A stretch of DNA of 64,000 nucleotides from an uncultured Eubacteriales bacterium (GCA_900545135.1 UQXL01000002.1:54790-118789), one strand, 5' to 3'. Numbered from the stretch's first letter, positions 34,711-44,736 are shown. A program made the numbers and translations. The notes: generated by a model not told the origin, from the sequence alone.

Positions 34711-34740
34711 AAAGGCGCTTCAAAATAGAGCGCCTTTTGT
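34711..34740 (+). terminator. Rho-independent terminator after hicB
   Basis: AAAGGCGCT (34711-34719) pairs with AGCGCCTTT (34729-34737), then TTG. It lies directly after the antitoxin stop. Confidence 0.85.
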
Positions 34741-34885
34741 AATGGTGTTTGAATAATTTCAAATATGAGCAGGATAAAAAAGCTCGTGCGAAATAACAAG
34801 CTTATCCACATAACATTACTTTGAAACTTTGCAGTGTATATATTTTATGGTATGATTAAAAAAAGATTTGAGAAAGGGGAAAACC

Positions 34886-36334
34886 ATGAATCGTCGTAAA
34901 TTCAATATGAACTACGGCAAATTTATTAAAAATTACCGCAAAACTTTGATATTGACGTTAATTTTCGTCTTAGCGCTGACGTGCTGCCTAGCCGGATGCT
35001 CATCAAAATCCTCCGGCGGGGAGGCTGGCAGTTCCTCGCCGGAACAGGACCAGTCTCCAAAAGTTCTCGAGGGAACCATAGAAGACATTACCAACGGAAC
35101 GATTGCGGTGAAAGACGAAGAGGGAGAGATTTATTATTTTCAGCGGGACGACTCGCTGGTGGTTTCGCCGGACGGCATACTTGAAATAGACAGAAATATC
35201 CATGTCACGTACGCAGGGGAGCTTGAAGAGTCAGACAACAACGTGCAGGACGTCGAACTCATCAGCTTTTATATCGAAAAAGCACAGGCAGAGCCGGCAA
35301 ACTCAGGCAGCGGAGGGCATGACTCGGCTGAGCAGAGGGCAACTGAGATTTTAAGTTCGCTGACGCTGGAAGAAAAAGTGGGACAGATGTTTATCGTGCG
35401 CTGTCCTGAAAAAGACGCTGCAGGAGTAGCTTCAAAATACCAGTTCGGCGGATATATCCTCTTTGCGCGTGACTTTAAAAATTACAGCAGAGAGCAGGTC
35501 AAAGCCAACATAAGCAGCTATCAGAACAGTGCGAAGATTCCTATGTTCATAGGAGTAGATGAAGAGGGCGGAACGGTGAACAGGGTAAGCCTTTATACAC
35601 AGTTCAGAGCGGCTCCGTTCCTGTCGCCGAGAGAACTCTATAATCAAGGAGGCTGGTCTCTTATAAAGAGCGATACGCAGGAAAAGGCCGCACTGCCCAA
35701 GTCGCTGGGCATCAACCTTAATTTCGCACCTGTGGCCGATGTTTCAACAGACCAGAAGGACTATATGTATCAGCGTTCGTTCGGTGTGAGCGCAGAAAAG
35801 ACGGCGGAATTTGTCGGAACCGTCGTCGGTGTGATGAGAGAAAATAATATGGGAAGCGTGCTCAAACATTTCCCGGGATATGGAAATAATAAAGATACGC
35901 ATACCGGTATCGCGGTGGACGAGCGCAGCCTGGAAAGTTTCAGGGAAAGCGACTTTCTGCCGTTTAAAGCTGGCATAGAAGCCGGAGCTCCCGTGGTGCT
36001 GGTGTCCCATAACATCGTGAAGTCGATAGATGCAGAGCGGCCTGCTTCGCTGTCCTCCGCAGTACACAACATATTGAGGAAAGAGCTGAACTTTGACGGC
36101 CTGATCATAACCGACGACCTGTACATGGACGCCATACGCCAGTATACTTACGGCCAGGAGGCGGCGGTGATGGCTGTAATGGCAGGCAACGACCTCTTGT
36201 GCTGCACTGATTATGAGACCCAGTATCCAGCCGTCGTCGAAGCGGTCGAAAGCGGGAGGATTTCACAAAGCAGAATAGATGAATCGGTTCTCAGAATTTT
36301 AAAATACAAGCTTGAAGTAGGAATCATAGAATAA
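34886..36334 (+). CDS. Glycoside hydrolase family 3 lipoprotein (beta-N-acetylhexosaminidase type)
   Basis: A 482-residue secreted lipoprotein: signal helix (about 20-36) ending in the lipobox LAGC, a Ser/Gly linker, a small beta domain (about 55-140, VLEGTIEDITNGTIAVKDEEG) and a GH3 catalytic domain (about 150-480). NagZ-type features are RNLKHFPG-like KHFPGYGNNKDTH (His of the catalytic dyad) and LIITDDLYMDAI with the nucleophile aspartate. It likely removes N-acetylglucosamine from muropeptides or host glycans at the surface. ATG 34886 follows AAGGGG; an in-frame TTG upstream overlaps that site. Confidence 0.88.
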   Translation: MNRRKFNMNYGKFIKNYRKTLILTLIFVLALTCCLAGCSSKSSGGEAGSSSPEQDQSPKVLEGTIEDITNGTIAVKDEEGEIYYFQRDDSLVVSPDGILEIDRNIHVTYAGELEESDNNVQDVELISFYIEKAQAEPANSGSGGHDSAEQRATEILSSLTLEEKVGQMFIVRCPEKDAAGVASKYQFGGYILFARDFKNYSREQVKANISSYQNSAKIPMFIGVDEEGGTVNRVSLYTQFRAAPFLSPRELYNQGGWSLIKSDTQEKAALPKSLGINLNFAPVADVSTDQKDYMYQRSFGVSAEKTAEFVGTVVGVMRENNMGSVLKHFPGYGNNKDTHTGIAVDERSLESFRESDFLPFKAGIEAGAPVVLVSHNIVKSIDAERPASLSSAVHNILRKELNFDGLIITDDLYMDAIRQYTYGQEAAVMAVMAGNDLLCCTDYETQYPAVVEAVESGRISQSRIDESVLRILKYKLEVGIIE

Positions 36335-36336
36335 AG

Positions 36337-36364
36337 TTGAAAAAAGTATATATTCAAGTATAAT
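36337..36364 (+). promoter_or_regulatory. Promoter of the retron RNA
   Basis: TTGAAA (36337-36342), 16-bp spacer, perfect TATAAT (36359-36364). The expected transcription start, about 7 nt after the -10, falls at 36371, exactly where the retron a1 repeat begins. Confidence 0.85.
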
Positions 36365-36370
36365 AGTGAT

Positions 36371-36503
36371 AAGCGTATGGCAAGATTTTTTGTTTGTGTT
36401 TCGCAAACATTGATTAAACGGATAGAGCATTTGCTGGATTTATTACAACCAGAAGAGAAACGGACAGAGCGACGTTTTCAGCCTAATGAGTTGCCATACG
36501 CTT
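36371..36503 (+). ncRNA. Retron msr-msd non-coding RNA
   Basis: A 133-nt element bounded by perfect 13-nt inverted repeats: a1 AAGCGTATGGCAA (36371-36383) and a2 TTGCCATACGCTT (36491-36503). Inside are an msr hairpin at 36391-36409 (TGTTTGTG/CGCAAACA around a TTT loop) and, in the msd half, weaker stems (CTGG/CCAG at 36434-36452, AAACG/CGTTT at about 36458-36477). The a1 and a2 arms would pair to present the branching guanosine to the reverse transcriptase encoded 48 bp downstream. The layout RNA-then-RT and the size match known retrons. The exact branch point is not determined. Confidence 0.88.
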
Positions 36504-36551
36504 TAGTTTACCCTGCATAATGCTGATTTAGCGGAGAAACGGAGAATCACC

Positions 36552-38306
36552 GTGAAAGAATTTTCTGATGTAAACTCAAGAGAAGAACTGGCTCTGGCTC
36601 TCAGAGTGCCGTTGAGCAAGCTGACATACATACTGTACGTGGCCACGGTTGACAGCTGCTACAGGACTTTTGAAATTCCCAAGAAAAACGGCGGCACGAG
36701 AGTAATAAATGCTCCGCAGAGAGATTTGATGGATATTCAGAAGAATCTTGCAAAACTTTTGTACGAGCACCGTTCGAATATCAAGAACTTCAATAATGTA
36801 AAATGCAATATTGCCCATGCTTTTGAAAAGGAAAAGGGAATAATCACCAACGGCAGCGTGCATAGGAACAAGAGAATCGTCTTGAATTATGATTTGGAAA
36901 ACTTCTTTGACAGCTTTCACTTCGGCCGGGTAAGAGGATATTTCTGGAAAAACAGATATTTTCGCATGAATCTGGACGTGGCGACGATAATCGCCCAGTT
37001 GACTTGCTATCAGGGCAGACTGCCACAAGGCGCGCCTACGTCTCCGATAATCACCAACATGATATGCGAAATATTTGATTTTAAGCTTTTGCGGCTGGCC
37101 AAGAAATATAAACTGGATTACACCAGATACGCCGACGACTTGACGTTTTCCACCAATAACGCGGAGTTTGAAAACAGAATCGACGAGTTTACGGAGGAAC
37201 TTTCAAAAGAAATAGACAACGCCGGGTTTAAAATCAACCGGGATAAGACCAGGCTACAGCTTAGAAAATCAAGGCAGACCGTGACGGGGCTGGTGGTCAA
37301 TGAAAAAGTCAGCGTGGACCACAGATATTACAAGGCCACGAGAGCGATGGCACATAATCTCTACAGAGAGGGCGGTTTTGATATCTGCGGTGAAGAGGGA
37401 AGCCTCGAGCAGCTCGAGGGCAGATTTTCTTTTGTAAATCAGATAGACAAGTATAACAACAAGCTGGAGATGAGCGGCAGGATTGGCAGAAGCGGCAGAG
37501 CCAGCGGCAGAGCCGGCGCCGGAGCAGGAGGGAATGAAAAGAAAAAGCATGATTTCAGGCATTTAAACGGACGGGAGAGGGAATACAGGAAATTTCTCTT
37601 CTATAAATATTTTGTGGCTGGCGAAAGGCCTATGATCGTGACGGAGGGTAAGACGGATATCTTGTATATAAAGGCGGCGCTCAAAAGCTTTTATAAGGAA
37701 TATCCTGAACTTATAGAAAAAAGAAAGGACGGTACATTCGACTTCAAAATAGATTTTCTCAGGAGAAGTGAAAAATTAAAGTATTTTTTCGGTCTCACTG
37801 CCGACGGAGCCGACTCGATGAAAAATCTGTACAATTACTTTTCCGACATGAACAACAACAGCTTTCCCAATTATGCGGAATATTTTGGAGAAAAGATGAA
37901 ATGTGCGCCGCTCCACCCGACGATACTGATATTTGACAACGAGCTGGAGGGAAAGGACAAGCCGCTGAAAAAATTTACAGATCATATTAAAATGCAGGAT
38001 AGAAAAGAGAGCCTAAAAAGAGATCTGGCAATGCATATCTCTGGCAGCCTGTTTATCGCGACCCTCAAGCTGCCGGAAGGAAAGAAAGAAGCTGAAGCAG
38101 AAGACATGTTCGCGCCGTCGGTGCTGGAGCATGAGATAAGAGGAAAAAGATTTTCACGCAGTGATGAATATGATAAGAGCAAATTTTACGGAAAAAACGA
38201 TTTTGCCCAATACGTCTTTTTCAACTATAAAGAGATAGACTTCAGCGGTTTCAGGCCGATGCTGGACAGCATACTTATGATAAAGCGTAAATATAGATAT
38301 ATGTAA
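36552..38306 (+). CDS. Retron reverse transcriptase fused to a Toprim domain (Ec67/Retron-Eco2-like)
   Basis: A 584-residue protein. The RT part (about 1-305) has motif A VLNYDLENFFDSF, motif B LPQGAPTSPIITNM, the catalytic YADD (193-196) and the retron-specific VTG (244-246). After a Gly/Arg/Ala-rich linker (308-327) comes a Toprim domain with VTEGKTD (363-369, catalytic Glu365) and the acidic motif as FDNELEG (Asp462, Glu464) instead of the usual DxD. Length and architecture match the E. coli Ec67 (Retron-Eco2) protein. Such single-protein retrons are phage-defence systems in which the msDNA-RT complex restrains a toxic nuclease. Start GTG with GGAG 7 nt upstream. Confidence 0.93.
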   Translation: MKEFSDVNSREELALALRVPLSKLTYILYVATVDSCYRTFEIPKKNGGTRVINAPQRDLMDIQKNLAKLLYEHRSNIKNFNNVKCNIAHAFEKEKGIITNGSVHRNKRIVLNYDLENFFDSFHFGRVRGYFWKNRYFRMNLDVATIIAQLTCYQGRLPQGAPTSPIITNMICEIFDFKLLRLAKKYKLDYTRYADDLTFSTNNAEFENRIDEFTEELSKEIDNAGFKINRDKTRLQLRKSRQTVTGLVVNEKVSVDHRYYKATRAMAHNLYREGGFDICGEEGSLEQLEGRFSFVNQIDKYNNKLEMSGRIGRSGRASGRAGAGAGGNEKKKHDFRHLNGREREYRKFLFYKYFVAGERPMIVTEGKTDILYIKAALKSFYKEYPELIEKRKDGTFDFKIDFLRRSEKLKYFFGLTADGADSMKNLYNYFSDMNNNSFPNYAEYFGEKMKCAPLHPTILIFDNELEGKDKPLKKFTDHIKMQDRKESLKRDLAMHISGSLFIATLKLPEGKKEAEAEDMFAPSVLEHEIRGKRFSRSDEYDKSKFYGKNDFAQYVFFNYKEIDFSGFRPMLDSILMIKRKYRYM

Positions 38307-38386
38307 AAGAGGATATGTCTCCAGAGTGCAAAATAAATATAAGAAAAATAAATGTATAAAATTGTATAGAATTTATGGTTATTTTG

Positions 38387-38414
38387 TTGACAACTTTGTG
38401 AAACAGGTGATAAG
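38387..38414 (+). promoter_or_regulatory. Promoter of the first cobalamin riboswitch transcript
   Basis: Consensus TTGACA (38387-38392), 16-bp spacer and GATAAG (38409-38414), about 15 bp before the riboswitch. Confidence 0.65.
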
Positions 38415-38429
38415 ATGATTGTGGAAAAC

Positions 38430-38705
38430 AGAATAGGTTAAAGCGTGGCAAAATCGGAAGCCGGTGAGAATCCGGCACTGTGTCTCAGCAACCGTGAATA
38501 TCAACGAAAGAGATTGGCGATGTCAGTCAAGAGTTCAGAATGCCCTTTGGACGGCAAAAGGCCGGGGCGGCTAAGAACTCCGGCAGGCAAGCGTAAAGTC
38601 ACTGAAGCGTCAGCTTTGGGAAGGCATCTCAAGTAGGTTTAAAGATCAAGTCGGTAGACCTTGTCAGGCTTTTATCATCAAGTCTTCTGAGGTGAGGCTG
38701 AGCTT
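38430..38705 (+). promoter_or_regulatory. Cobalamin (B12) riboswitch, copy 1
   Basis: The aptamer core is recognisable: the P4 hairpin GCCGGTGAGAATCCGGC followed by ACTG, then CAGCAACCGTGA, the late block AAAGTCACTG, GGGAAGG and the closing GTCGGTAGACC. The L5 sequence CTCAG (38484-38488) is complementary to CTGAG (38687-38691) downstream, as expected for the kissing-loop pair that senses ligand. It controls the surface protein genes that follow; adenosyl- or methylcobalamin would reduce their expression. Confidence 0.93.
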
Positions 38706-38794
38706 TTTTGTTTACATTTTTGTACCAGTTAGCATGTATAGCGATAAGATACGAGCTATGGCAGCTGCGTACAGAGATAAGTAATAGCAGGCAG

Positions 38795-38823
38795 GCGCCC
38801 ATCTTGTGAGATGGGCGCTTTTA
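38795..38823 (+). terminator. Terminator downstream of riboswitch 1
   Basis: A perfect 10-bp stem GCGCCCATCT/AGATGGGCGC (38795-38818) with TTTT. It lies between the aptamer and the first surface gene and may be part of the expression platform, although it is about 100 nt from the aptamer. The remaining 160 bp before the gene contain no further gene. Confidence 0.8.
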
Positions 38824-38986
38824 AATTACCTGCTGAAAGTAAGCAGTTTTGTTAAGCAAAGCATAAAAGGCCGTATCAATACGAACGGCAGGAAACGAGG
38901 CTTTTCATCCTGCGGCGGCGTCTGAAGCGGAAGCTGCGGCGCTGCCGCTTAATCCAAAGGAGTTTCACCAAAGCTGACAGAAAGGA

Positions 38987-41900
38987 ATGAAGGAAAAGAT
39001 GTTTAGGAAAAAACAGATGAACAGATGGATTTGTCTGCTCGTAACAGCGGCGATGATATTTGCTATGATGCCTGCAATGGCCTTTGCGGCAGACAGCGAT
39101 ATTTCCGTCAAAGTAAAGATAGAAAACACTACCTTTACTGAGGATATGGGCAGCGGAGCACCTGCATGGACAGGGACTCTGGTAGATACGGAGGTGACGG
39201 TACCTGCCGGTTCCACATTATTGGATGCTTTCAAAAAAGCATTGGAAGACGATAAAATAGATTTTAAAGAAAATAGCGGATATGTGTCGTCTATAAAAGG
39301 TCTTAGTGCGTCCGACGGAGGCGGCTGGTCTGGCTGGATGCTGTCACTAAACGATTGGTTTTCTTCTGGAACCATGAATGATAAGGCAGAAGACGGTGAT
39401 GAAATAGCATTATTATATTCAGTCACTATGACTGATCTAGGAGGAGCTTTCGGTGATAATGACAAGACTGTCAAATCGCTGAAAATAGATAATGGTCAGT
39501 TGTCGCCGGCTTTTGATAAAGATACTAAGGAGTATACGCTTACGATTGGTTCGGATGTCTCACAGATAAATTTAAGACCGACGGCTTCCAACAAGAATTT
39601 CCAGGTGCGTATGTTATCGGAAGACAAGGAGTATAAGGTGACGCAGGCTATTCCTGTCAGCGACGGCACTGTTATCGAAGTCGTATGCGGAGATCCGTCG
39701 TGGCCTACGATGAATAACGGCGCTTATGGATCTGGGGCAGAAAATGTTCCGGCAGAGAGATATAAAATTACCGTTGAAATAAAAGACTTGGCTGAAGTTA
39801 CAATTAGAAGTCAGGCTGCAGGTGAGTATTTGCATGGATTCAGCGAAAAGCAGCAAGTAGCCGGAAATCTGGCCGAAAGTTATGGATATGAGGATAAAGT
39901 TGAGGGCGTATCGGCGCTGGATGCGCTGGTAAAAGCTCATGAGATGGTTTTCGGCAGCGATTTTACTAAAGAAACAGCGAACGATTATCTGCAAGTCAGT
40001 TCAAGTGGCTGGGTCATCATGGTTTTTGGCAAAGAGACTTCAGCTTTTAGCTTTTTTATAAACCAAGGCTATCCAAATGTGGACGGTTTGGGAACTACGA
40101 TTACAGCGCAACAAGTATATGACGGCAATGTGATAGATTTCATAATATACAGCGACGATATAGCCTATATGGACTACTACACTTGGGTAGAAGGGCCGTC
40201 AATAGCTCAGGCAGGAGATGAAGTGACATTTACAGTTAAAGGTATATTGGCTTGTTATGAGGCGTATAATTATCTCACGCCGGAAACGCTGAAAGCGGCA
40301 GCCAAGCCTTTGCCGGAAGCATCATACAACGGATTGAACGACCCGAAAGCTTCCCTCGTGTGGGTTGATTCCACGACAGGCAAGGTTACCCCTATAGAAA
40401 ATTCTCTCATAGACGAAAACGGTCAGGTGACGGTTTCTATACCGGAGGATATGGAACCGGGCCGTTATTATGTAGCGGCGGAATCCTTCATAGAAGATGA
40501 GTATGATGATTTTGCCAACACATATATCATAAAAAATCCGGCGTTGATTTATATAGATCCTGCAGATGTTTCCGCAACGCTGACAGCAGGAAATCAAATC
40601 AGTAAACTTTCCCTTTACGCTAAAGACGACGAAGAGAAAACAGATCTGCTTGACGGCATTGAACCGCAAAATGGAAAATACAATGTGGAGATAACGCCTG
40701 GCAGATACATCCTCGAAGCTTTCGCCGAGAGCGATGCCTCTGAGAACAGCAAGATTAGAGCTGCCTCGCCTGCAGCTTCCCTCGGCAGCGTGGAGATTCT
40801 CATAGATGAAGATAATACGGACATAGAGATAATGACTGTAAATACTGAGTGCATCAATGAGGGCTGGATATACGGAAAAGACTATACGATAGAAAATCTT
40901 ATGATAAAAGGCAGCACCGCTTCAGACGGAGAATACAGGACTGCTCAGCTGGGCGAAAACGCTGCAACCGGCGCTGCTGCATTCATCTTGATCAAGGGCG
41001 ACACATATTCATTTGACGTGGTACCTCAGGGAGACAAGGCAGAAAAGTACAGCAGAACCAGAGTAGAAGGAACGGTAAATTCAGCAGCAGACTGTAATGC
41101 CGATTTCACCGTTGCAGAAAAAACTGTAACCCCTGGCTTTGACGAAGCAGCTGTCAAAAGCGCATATGAAAAGACCGGCGCGTATCTGCTGGATATGGCT
41201 GTCAAAAATGGAGTGACTGTCGCTTCTGCCGGCGGCGACTGGATCATGCTGGGCCTTGCAAGATCCGGGCAGGATATTCCTGAAGAGGTCGTAAATGATT
41301 ATTATGATAACGTAATAAAATATGTCAAAGAAAATATAAACGATAAGGAACAGCTTCACAGGTCCAGGTCGACAGACAACTCGAGAGTGATTCTGGCTCT
41401 TACAGCTTTAGGTTATGACGCCGCCGATGTGGGGGGGCATGATCTTCTTGCTGGTCTTGCCGATATGGATTATATCAAAAAACAGGGAATAAACGGAGTG
41501 ATGTACGCACTCATAGCTTTTGACAGCGGAAGCTATGAAATACCATTGGTATATGAGGGCGGCGTGCAGGCCACGAGGGAAAACTTTATCAGAACCATAC
41601 TGGAGGCGCAGCTTGACGACGGAGGCTGGAGCCTGGCAGGAAACACGTCTGATATAGATATGACTGCCATCGCAGTTCAAGCTCTTTCACCTTACTATGA
41701 CGAAGATGATCAGGTAAAGGCGGCCGTTGACAGGGGGCTTGCGCTGCTTTCCGAAAGGCAGTCTGATAACGGCGGATACGGCAGCTTTGGAGCGGCTAAT
41801 ATAGAATCCTGCGCCCAGGTGCTGACAGCTCTTACAGCCATGGGAATAGACCCTGCCAAGGACAGCAGGTTCATAAAGGATGGAAATACTGTCATTGACG

Positions 41901-42235
41901 CTATCATGGGATACTATGTGGACGGCGGAGGCTTTGAACATATAGCCGGTTACGGGCTCGACCAGCTGGCAACAGAGCAGGGATACTATGCCCTTACCTC
42001 ATACTACAGGATGATTGACGGCAAGACTTCGCTTTATGATATGAGCGATGTTTCGGCAAATCCGGACCAACCCGGCGGCTCAGGACAGACTGCCTCCGGG
42101 AATCCTCCTAAGACGGCAGACATGCTGGCATGGCACTCTGCCGACTTCGCGGCGGCATCATTGGCCGCGCTGACGGCGCTGATTGCCGCGATATGGTTAT
42201 TTAAGAAAAGGAAGGAATATAATGAAAATAAATAA
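38987..42235 (+). CDS. Secreted surface protein with DUF4430 domains and a transcobalamin-like alpha/alpha toroid
   Basis: A 1082-residue protein with signal peptide (cleavage near AFA-AD, residue 34). In order: a DUF4430 domain (about 40-150, containing GWSGWMLSLNDWF), a cadherin-like beta sandwich (about 155-255), a second DUF4430-like segment (about 265-390), Ig-like beta regions, then an alpha/alpha toroid of prenyltransferase-like repeats (about 720-1020; QLDDGGWSLAGN, QSDNGGYGSFG). The end has NPPKTAD, a membrane helix and KKRKE, a sortase-like anchor. DUF4430 and an alpha6/alpha6 toroid are the two domains of intrinsic factor and transcobalamin. With the B12 riboswitch upstream, cobalamin binding at the cell surface is the likely role. 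The start may be 38987 or the ATG 12 bp later. Confidence 0.85.
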   Translation: MKEKMFRKKQMNRWICLLVTAAMIFAMMPAMAFAADSDISVKVKIENTTFTEDMGSGAPAWTGTLVDTEVTVPAGSTLLDAFKKALEDDKIDFKENSGYVSSIKGLSASDGGGWSGWMLSLNDWFSSGTMNDKAEDGDEIALLYSVTMTDLGGAFGDNDKTVKSLKIDNGQLSPAFDKDTKEYTLTIGSDVSQINLRPTASNKNFQVRMLSEDKEYKVTQAIPVSDGTVIEVVCGDPSWPTMNNGAYGSGAENVPAERYKITVEIKDLAEVTIRSQAAGEYLHGFSEKQQVAGNLAESYGYEDKVEGVSALDALVKAHEMVFGSDFTKETANDYLQVSSSGWVIMVFGKETSAFSFFINQGYPNVDGLGTTITAQQVYDGNVIDFIIYSDDIAYMDYYTWVEGPSIAQAGDEVTFTVKGILACYEAYNYLTPETLKAAAKPLPEASYNGLNDPKASLVWVDSTTGKVTPIENSLIDENGQVTVSIPEDMEPGRYYVAAESFIEDEYDDFANTYIIKNPALIYIDPADVSATLTAGNQISKLSLYAKDDEEKTDLLDGIEPQNGKYNVEITPGRYILEAFAESDASENSKIRAASPAASLGSVEILIDEDNTDIEIMTVNTECINEGWIYGKDYTIENLMIKGSTASDGEYRTAQLGENAATGAAAFILIKGDTYSFDVVPQGDKAEKYSRTRVEGTVNSAADCNADFTVAEKTVTPGFDEAAVKSAYEKTGAYLLDMAVKNGVTVASAGGDWIMLGLARSGQDIPEEVVNDYYDNVIKYVKENINDKEQLHRSRSTDNSRVILALTALGYDAADVGGHDLLAGLADMDYIKKQGINGVMYALIAFDSGSYEIPLVYEGGVQATRENFIRTILEAQLDDGGWSLAGNTSDIDMTAIAVQALSPYYDEDDQVKAAVDRGLALLSERQSDNGGYGSFGAANIESCAQVLTALTAMGIDPAKDSRFIKDGNTVIDAIMGYYVDGGGFEHIAGYGLDQLATEQGYYALTSYYRMIDGKTSLYDMSDVSANPDQPGGSGQTASGNPPKTADMLAWHSADFAAASLAALTALIAAIWLFKKRKEYNENK

Positions 42236-44619
42236 AAAGAACATTTTTCAGATCTTCATGGCACTGGTGCTTGCAGCGGTCATGATACTGGCCGCCGTGC
42301 CGCAAACGGCCATGGCGGCTGAGGCTACAGACATAGAATGGTACAATTTCAGAAACAACCCCGAAAACAACGGCGTTGTAGATGCGGCAACCCCTGCCGG
42401 CGCTGAAACCGCGGGCCTTAAATGGGCAGGGAAATACGGAAACAGCTTCTTTGAAAACCCGACCCCGCCGATTATTTTAGACGGATACCTTTATATAGGC
42501 TCTAAAAACAAGGTATACAAGATAGATAAGACAACGGGAGAGAAGGTTGCCGAAAGCGATGAGATGGTTGCAAACGTGGGCTTTGCCATGAACCCTATCA
42601 TATACGCAGACGGCAAGCTCTTTGCTCAGGTCGGAAACGGCATCATTCAGGCTTTAGACTACGAAACCCTCAAATGCGTCTGGTCTACCGAGAAAATAGG
42701 AGGTCAGACTGTATCGCCCATATCCTATGCCAAGGTAGACGGAAAAGGATACCTGTATCTTGGAACATGGAATCAGCCTTCAGGCGACGGAGTTCTCATG
42801 TGCGTATCTACCGACGACAGCAATGTCAACGAAGACAATATAAAAAAAGCGGAGTGGAGATTTATGCCTTCCGGCGATGAAACCTCTCTCAAGAACCTGG
42901 TATATGAGGGTACTCCGCTGACCTTTGACGAAGACGTCAAAAAAGCGATAGACATCGGCGATGCCAATAAAAGAGGCTTCTACTGGGCGGGCGCTTATGC
43001 CTGCGGCAGCTTTGTAGCCGTGGGAAGCGACGACGGAGCCGACGATTATGGACAGCCGCAGAAATCAGCGTGTTTTTATACTTTGGATTCCAAGACCGGC
43101 GAGATTATAGATAAAATATCCGGTATTGAGGGAGACATAAGGACGTCTGCCGTATACGACGAAGGCTTCCTGTATTTCTGCTCTAAGGGAGGCATTCTTT
43201 ACAAGGTAGCCGTAGACGAAAACGGCAATCTGGGAGAAGCCAGAACCCTTGATATGGGAGGCGAGATCACTTCTTCTCCTGTGGTATACAACGGAAAGGC
43301 ATATATAGGCGTGAGAGGGCAGGGAGGACAATTTGACCCTGACGGCGGCCACGCGTTCGCAGTAGTTGATTCAGACAGCATGACAAAGCTCTACGACCTG
43401 CCTATCAGCGGATATCCTCAGGCCTCGGCGCTCCTTTCCACGGCGTATGAAAACGAAGACTTCGACGGAGACGGCAAGGCCGACGGCAGAGTATACATTT
43501 ACTTCACATATAACGCGAGACCGGGCGGAATATATTACACCTACGACGCCAAAGAAGAGTCAGGCGCGGCCTCGGAATGCAAAGAGCTGTTTGTGCCTGA
43601 ACAGGACAAACAGAACTATTGCATAAGCACCATATGCGCTGACAGAGACGGAGTGCTTTACTATAAGAATGACAGCGGATACGTGATGGCAGTACAGAAT
43701 ATGGTGGCTTACGCCAGCGAAGTGAAGGTTCAGGGAGCGCTGTCGTGGAGCAGGGAATTTTCGCCGGGTATTACGGAGTATGAGGTAGTAATGGCGGCCG
43801 GCTCCAAAACAGCCAATATAACGCTGAGCCTTCCGGACAACGTGTCCGCTGTCGTAGACGGAAAAGCTTACGATCCTTCCAAGGGCGCGGATATAGCTTT
43901 GGACGAAAACGGGAGAGCTACGGTAAAGATAATCGTAACCTTCCATGAGGGGGGGGCTTAGGTCATTCAAGAAAGCCGCGGCGCAGAGCGAAAACAGCAC
44001 AGAATATACAATAAATATAAGGTGCATAGGCACTGACAGCAGCCTGAGTAATCTTAAAGTCAGCGGCAGCAACACTTTCGGAGAGGACGAGTATGCGATG
44101 TCGCCGTCATTTTCACCAGAAAACACACTCTATACCGTTGACGTAAGAGATAAAGACAGAAATTTTTATAACATCTGGCCGACGGCAGTAGACAGCAACG
44201 GAACCGTAAAACTGTATGCGGAAGAGAACATCGCCCCTGACGAGCTGAACAGCGACGGGACGATAAAATTAGCTTCCGAAATAGGCGGCGACAGATACGC
44301 GGCTTATCCTGCCGACAAATCGAAAAATGCCGTAATCAGGATAGAAGTAACTTCTGAAAACGGAGAGGAGGTTAGCAACTATTATGTAACGCTGCAAAAA
44401 GAAAGCACAACAGCTTCCGGAAATGAAAACGGCGGAGCGTCAGGCAATCAGGATAACGGGCAGGCAGGAATCCGGGGCGGAGACAAAACAGACGGCGGGG
44501 AAGTTATCTCTGAAGTCTCCAAAACCGGAGATGAGCACAATATTATCATTTGGCTGGCAGCAGCGGCAATCGCGGTCGCGGCGGCCATGACCGCGGCTCT
44601 CAGAAGAAGAAAAGAATAG
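42222..44619 (+). pseudogene. Beta-propeller surface protein, reading frame shifted at an 8-G tract (possibly phase-variable)
   Basis: The gene starts at 42222 (AAGGA upstream, overlapping the previous gene by 14 bp). It encodes a signal peptide (to about AMAA, residue 27), a PQQ-like beta-propeller of about 470 residues (repeats like YLYIGSKNKVYKIDKTTGEKV and FLYFCSKGGILYKVAVDENG) and a cadherin-like domain that stops at 43961, just after eight G (43949-43956). The rest of that domain, a Gly/Asn linker and a C-terminal anchor (VSKTGD, helix, RRRKE) continue in another frame to 44619. With seven G the two parts join into one 798-residue surface protein. Either a contingency tract in the off state or a one-base error. 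No independent start for the second part is credible. Confidence 0.85.
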
Positions 44620-44630
44620 ATTTCAGGAGA

Positions 44631-44700
44631 GGCCGACGTCCAAAAGATATCAAGCGGCGCTAAAAGGCCGACGTTCAAAAGACGTCATGCGGTGCTTAAA
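44631..44700 (+). repeat. Two 35-bp degenerate tandem repeats
   Basis: 44631-44665 and 44666-44700 share GGCCGACGT-CAAAAGA and GCGG-GCT-AAA. They fill the gap between the surface gene and its terminator. Confidence 0.8.
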
Positions 44701-44704
44701 CCAA

Positions 44705-44736
44705 AGAGGCTGCCCTTATAGGCGGCCTCTGTTATT
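44705..44736 (+). terminator. Terminator after the surface protein genes
   Basis: AGAGGCTGCC (44705-44714) pairs with GGCGGCCTCT (44721-44730), one G-U pair, then GTTATT. It separates the first riboswitch unit from the second. Confidence 0.75.

Noticed and set aside
43945..44619. Independent gene starting at ATG 43945
   Set aside because: No ribosome-binding site or signal peptide; its first residues are read from the G tract, and its content completes the domain and anchor of the preceding gene.
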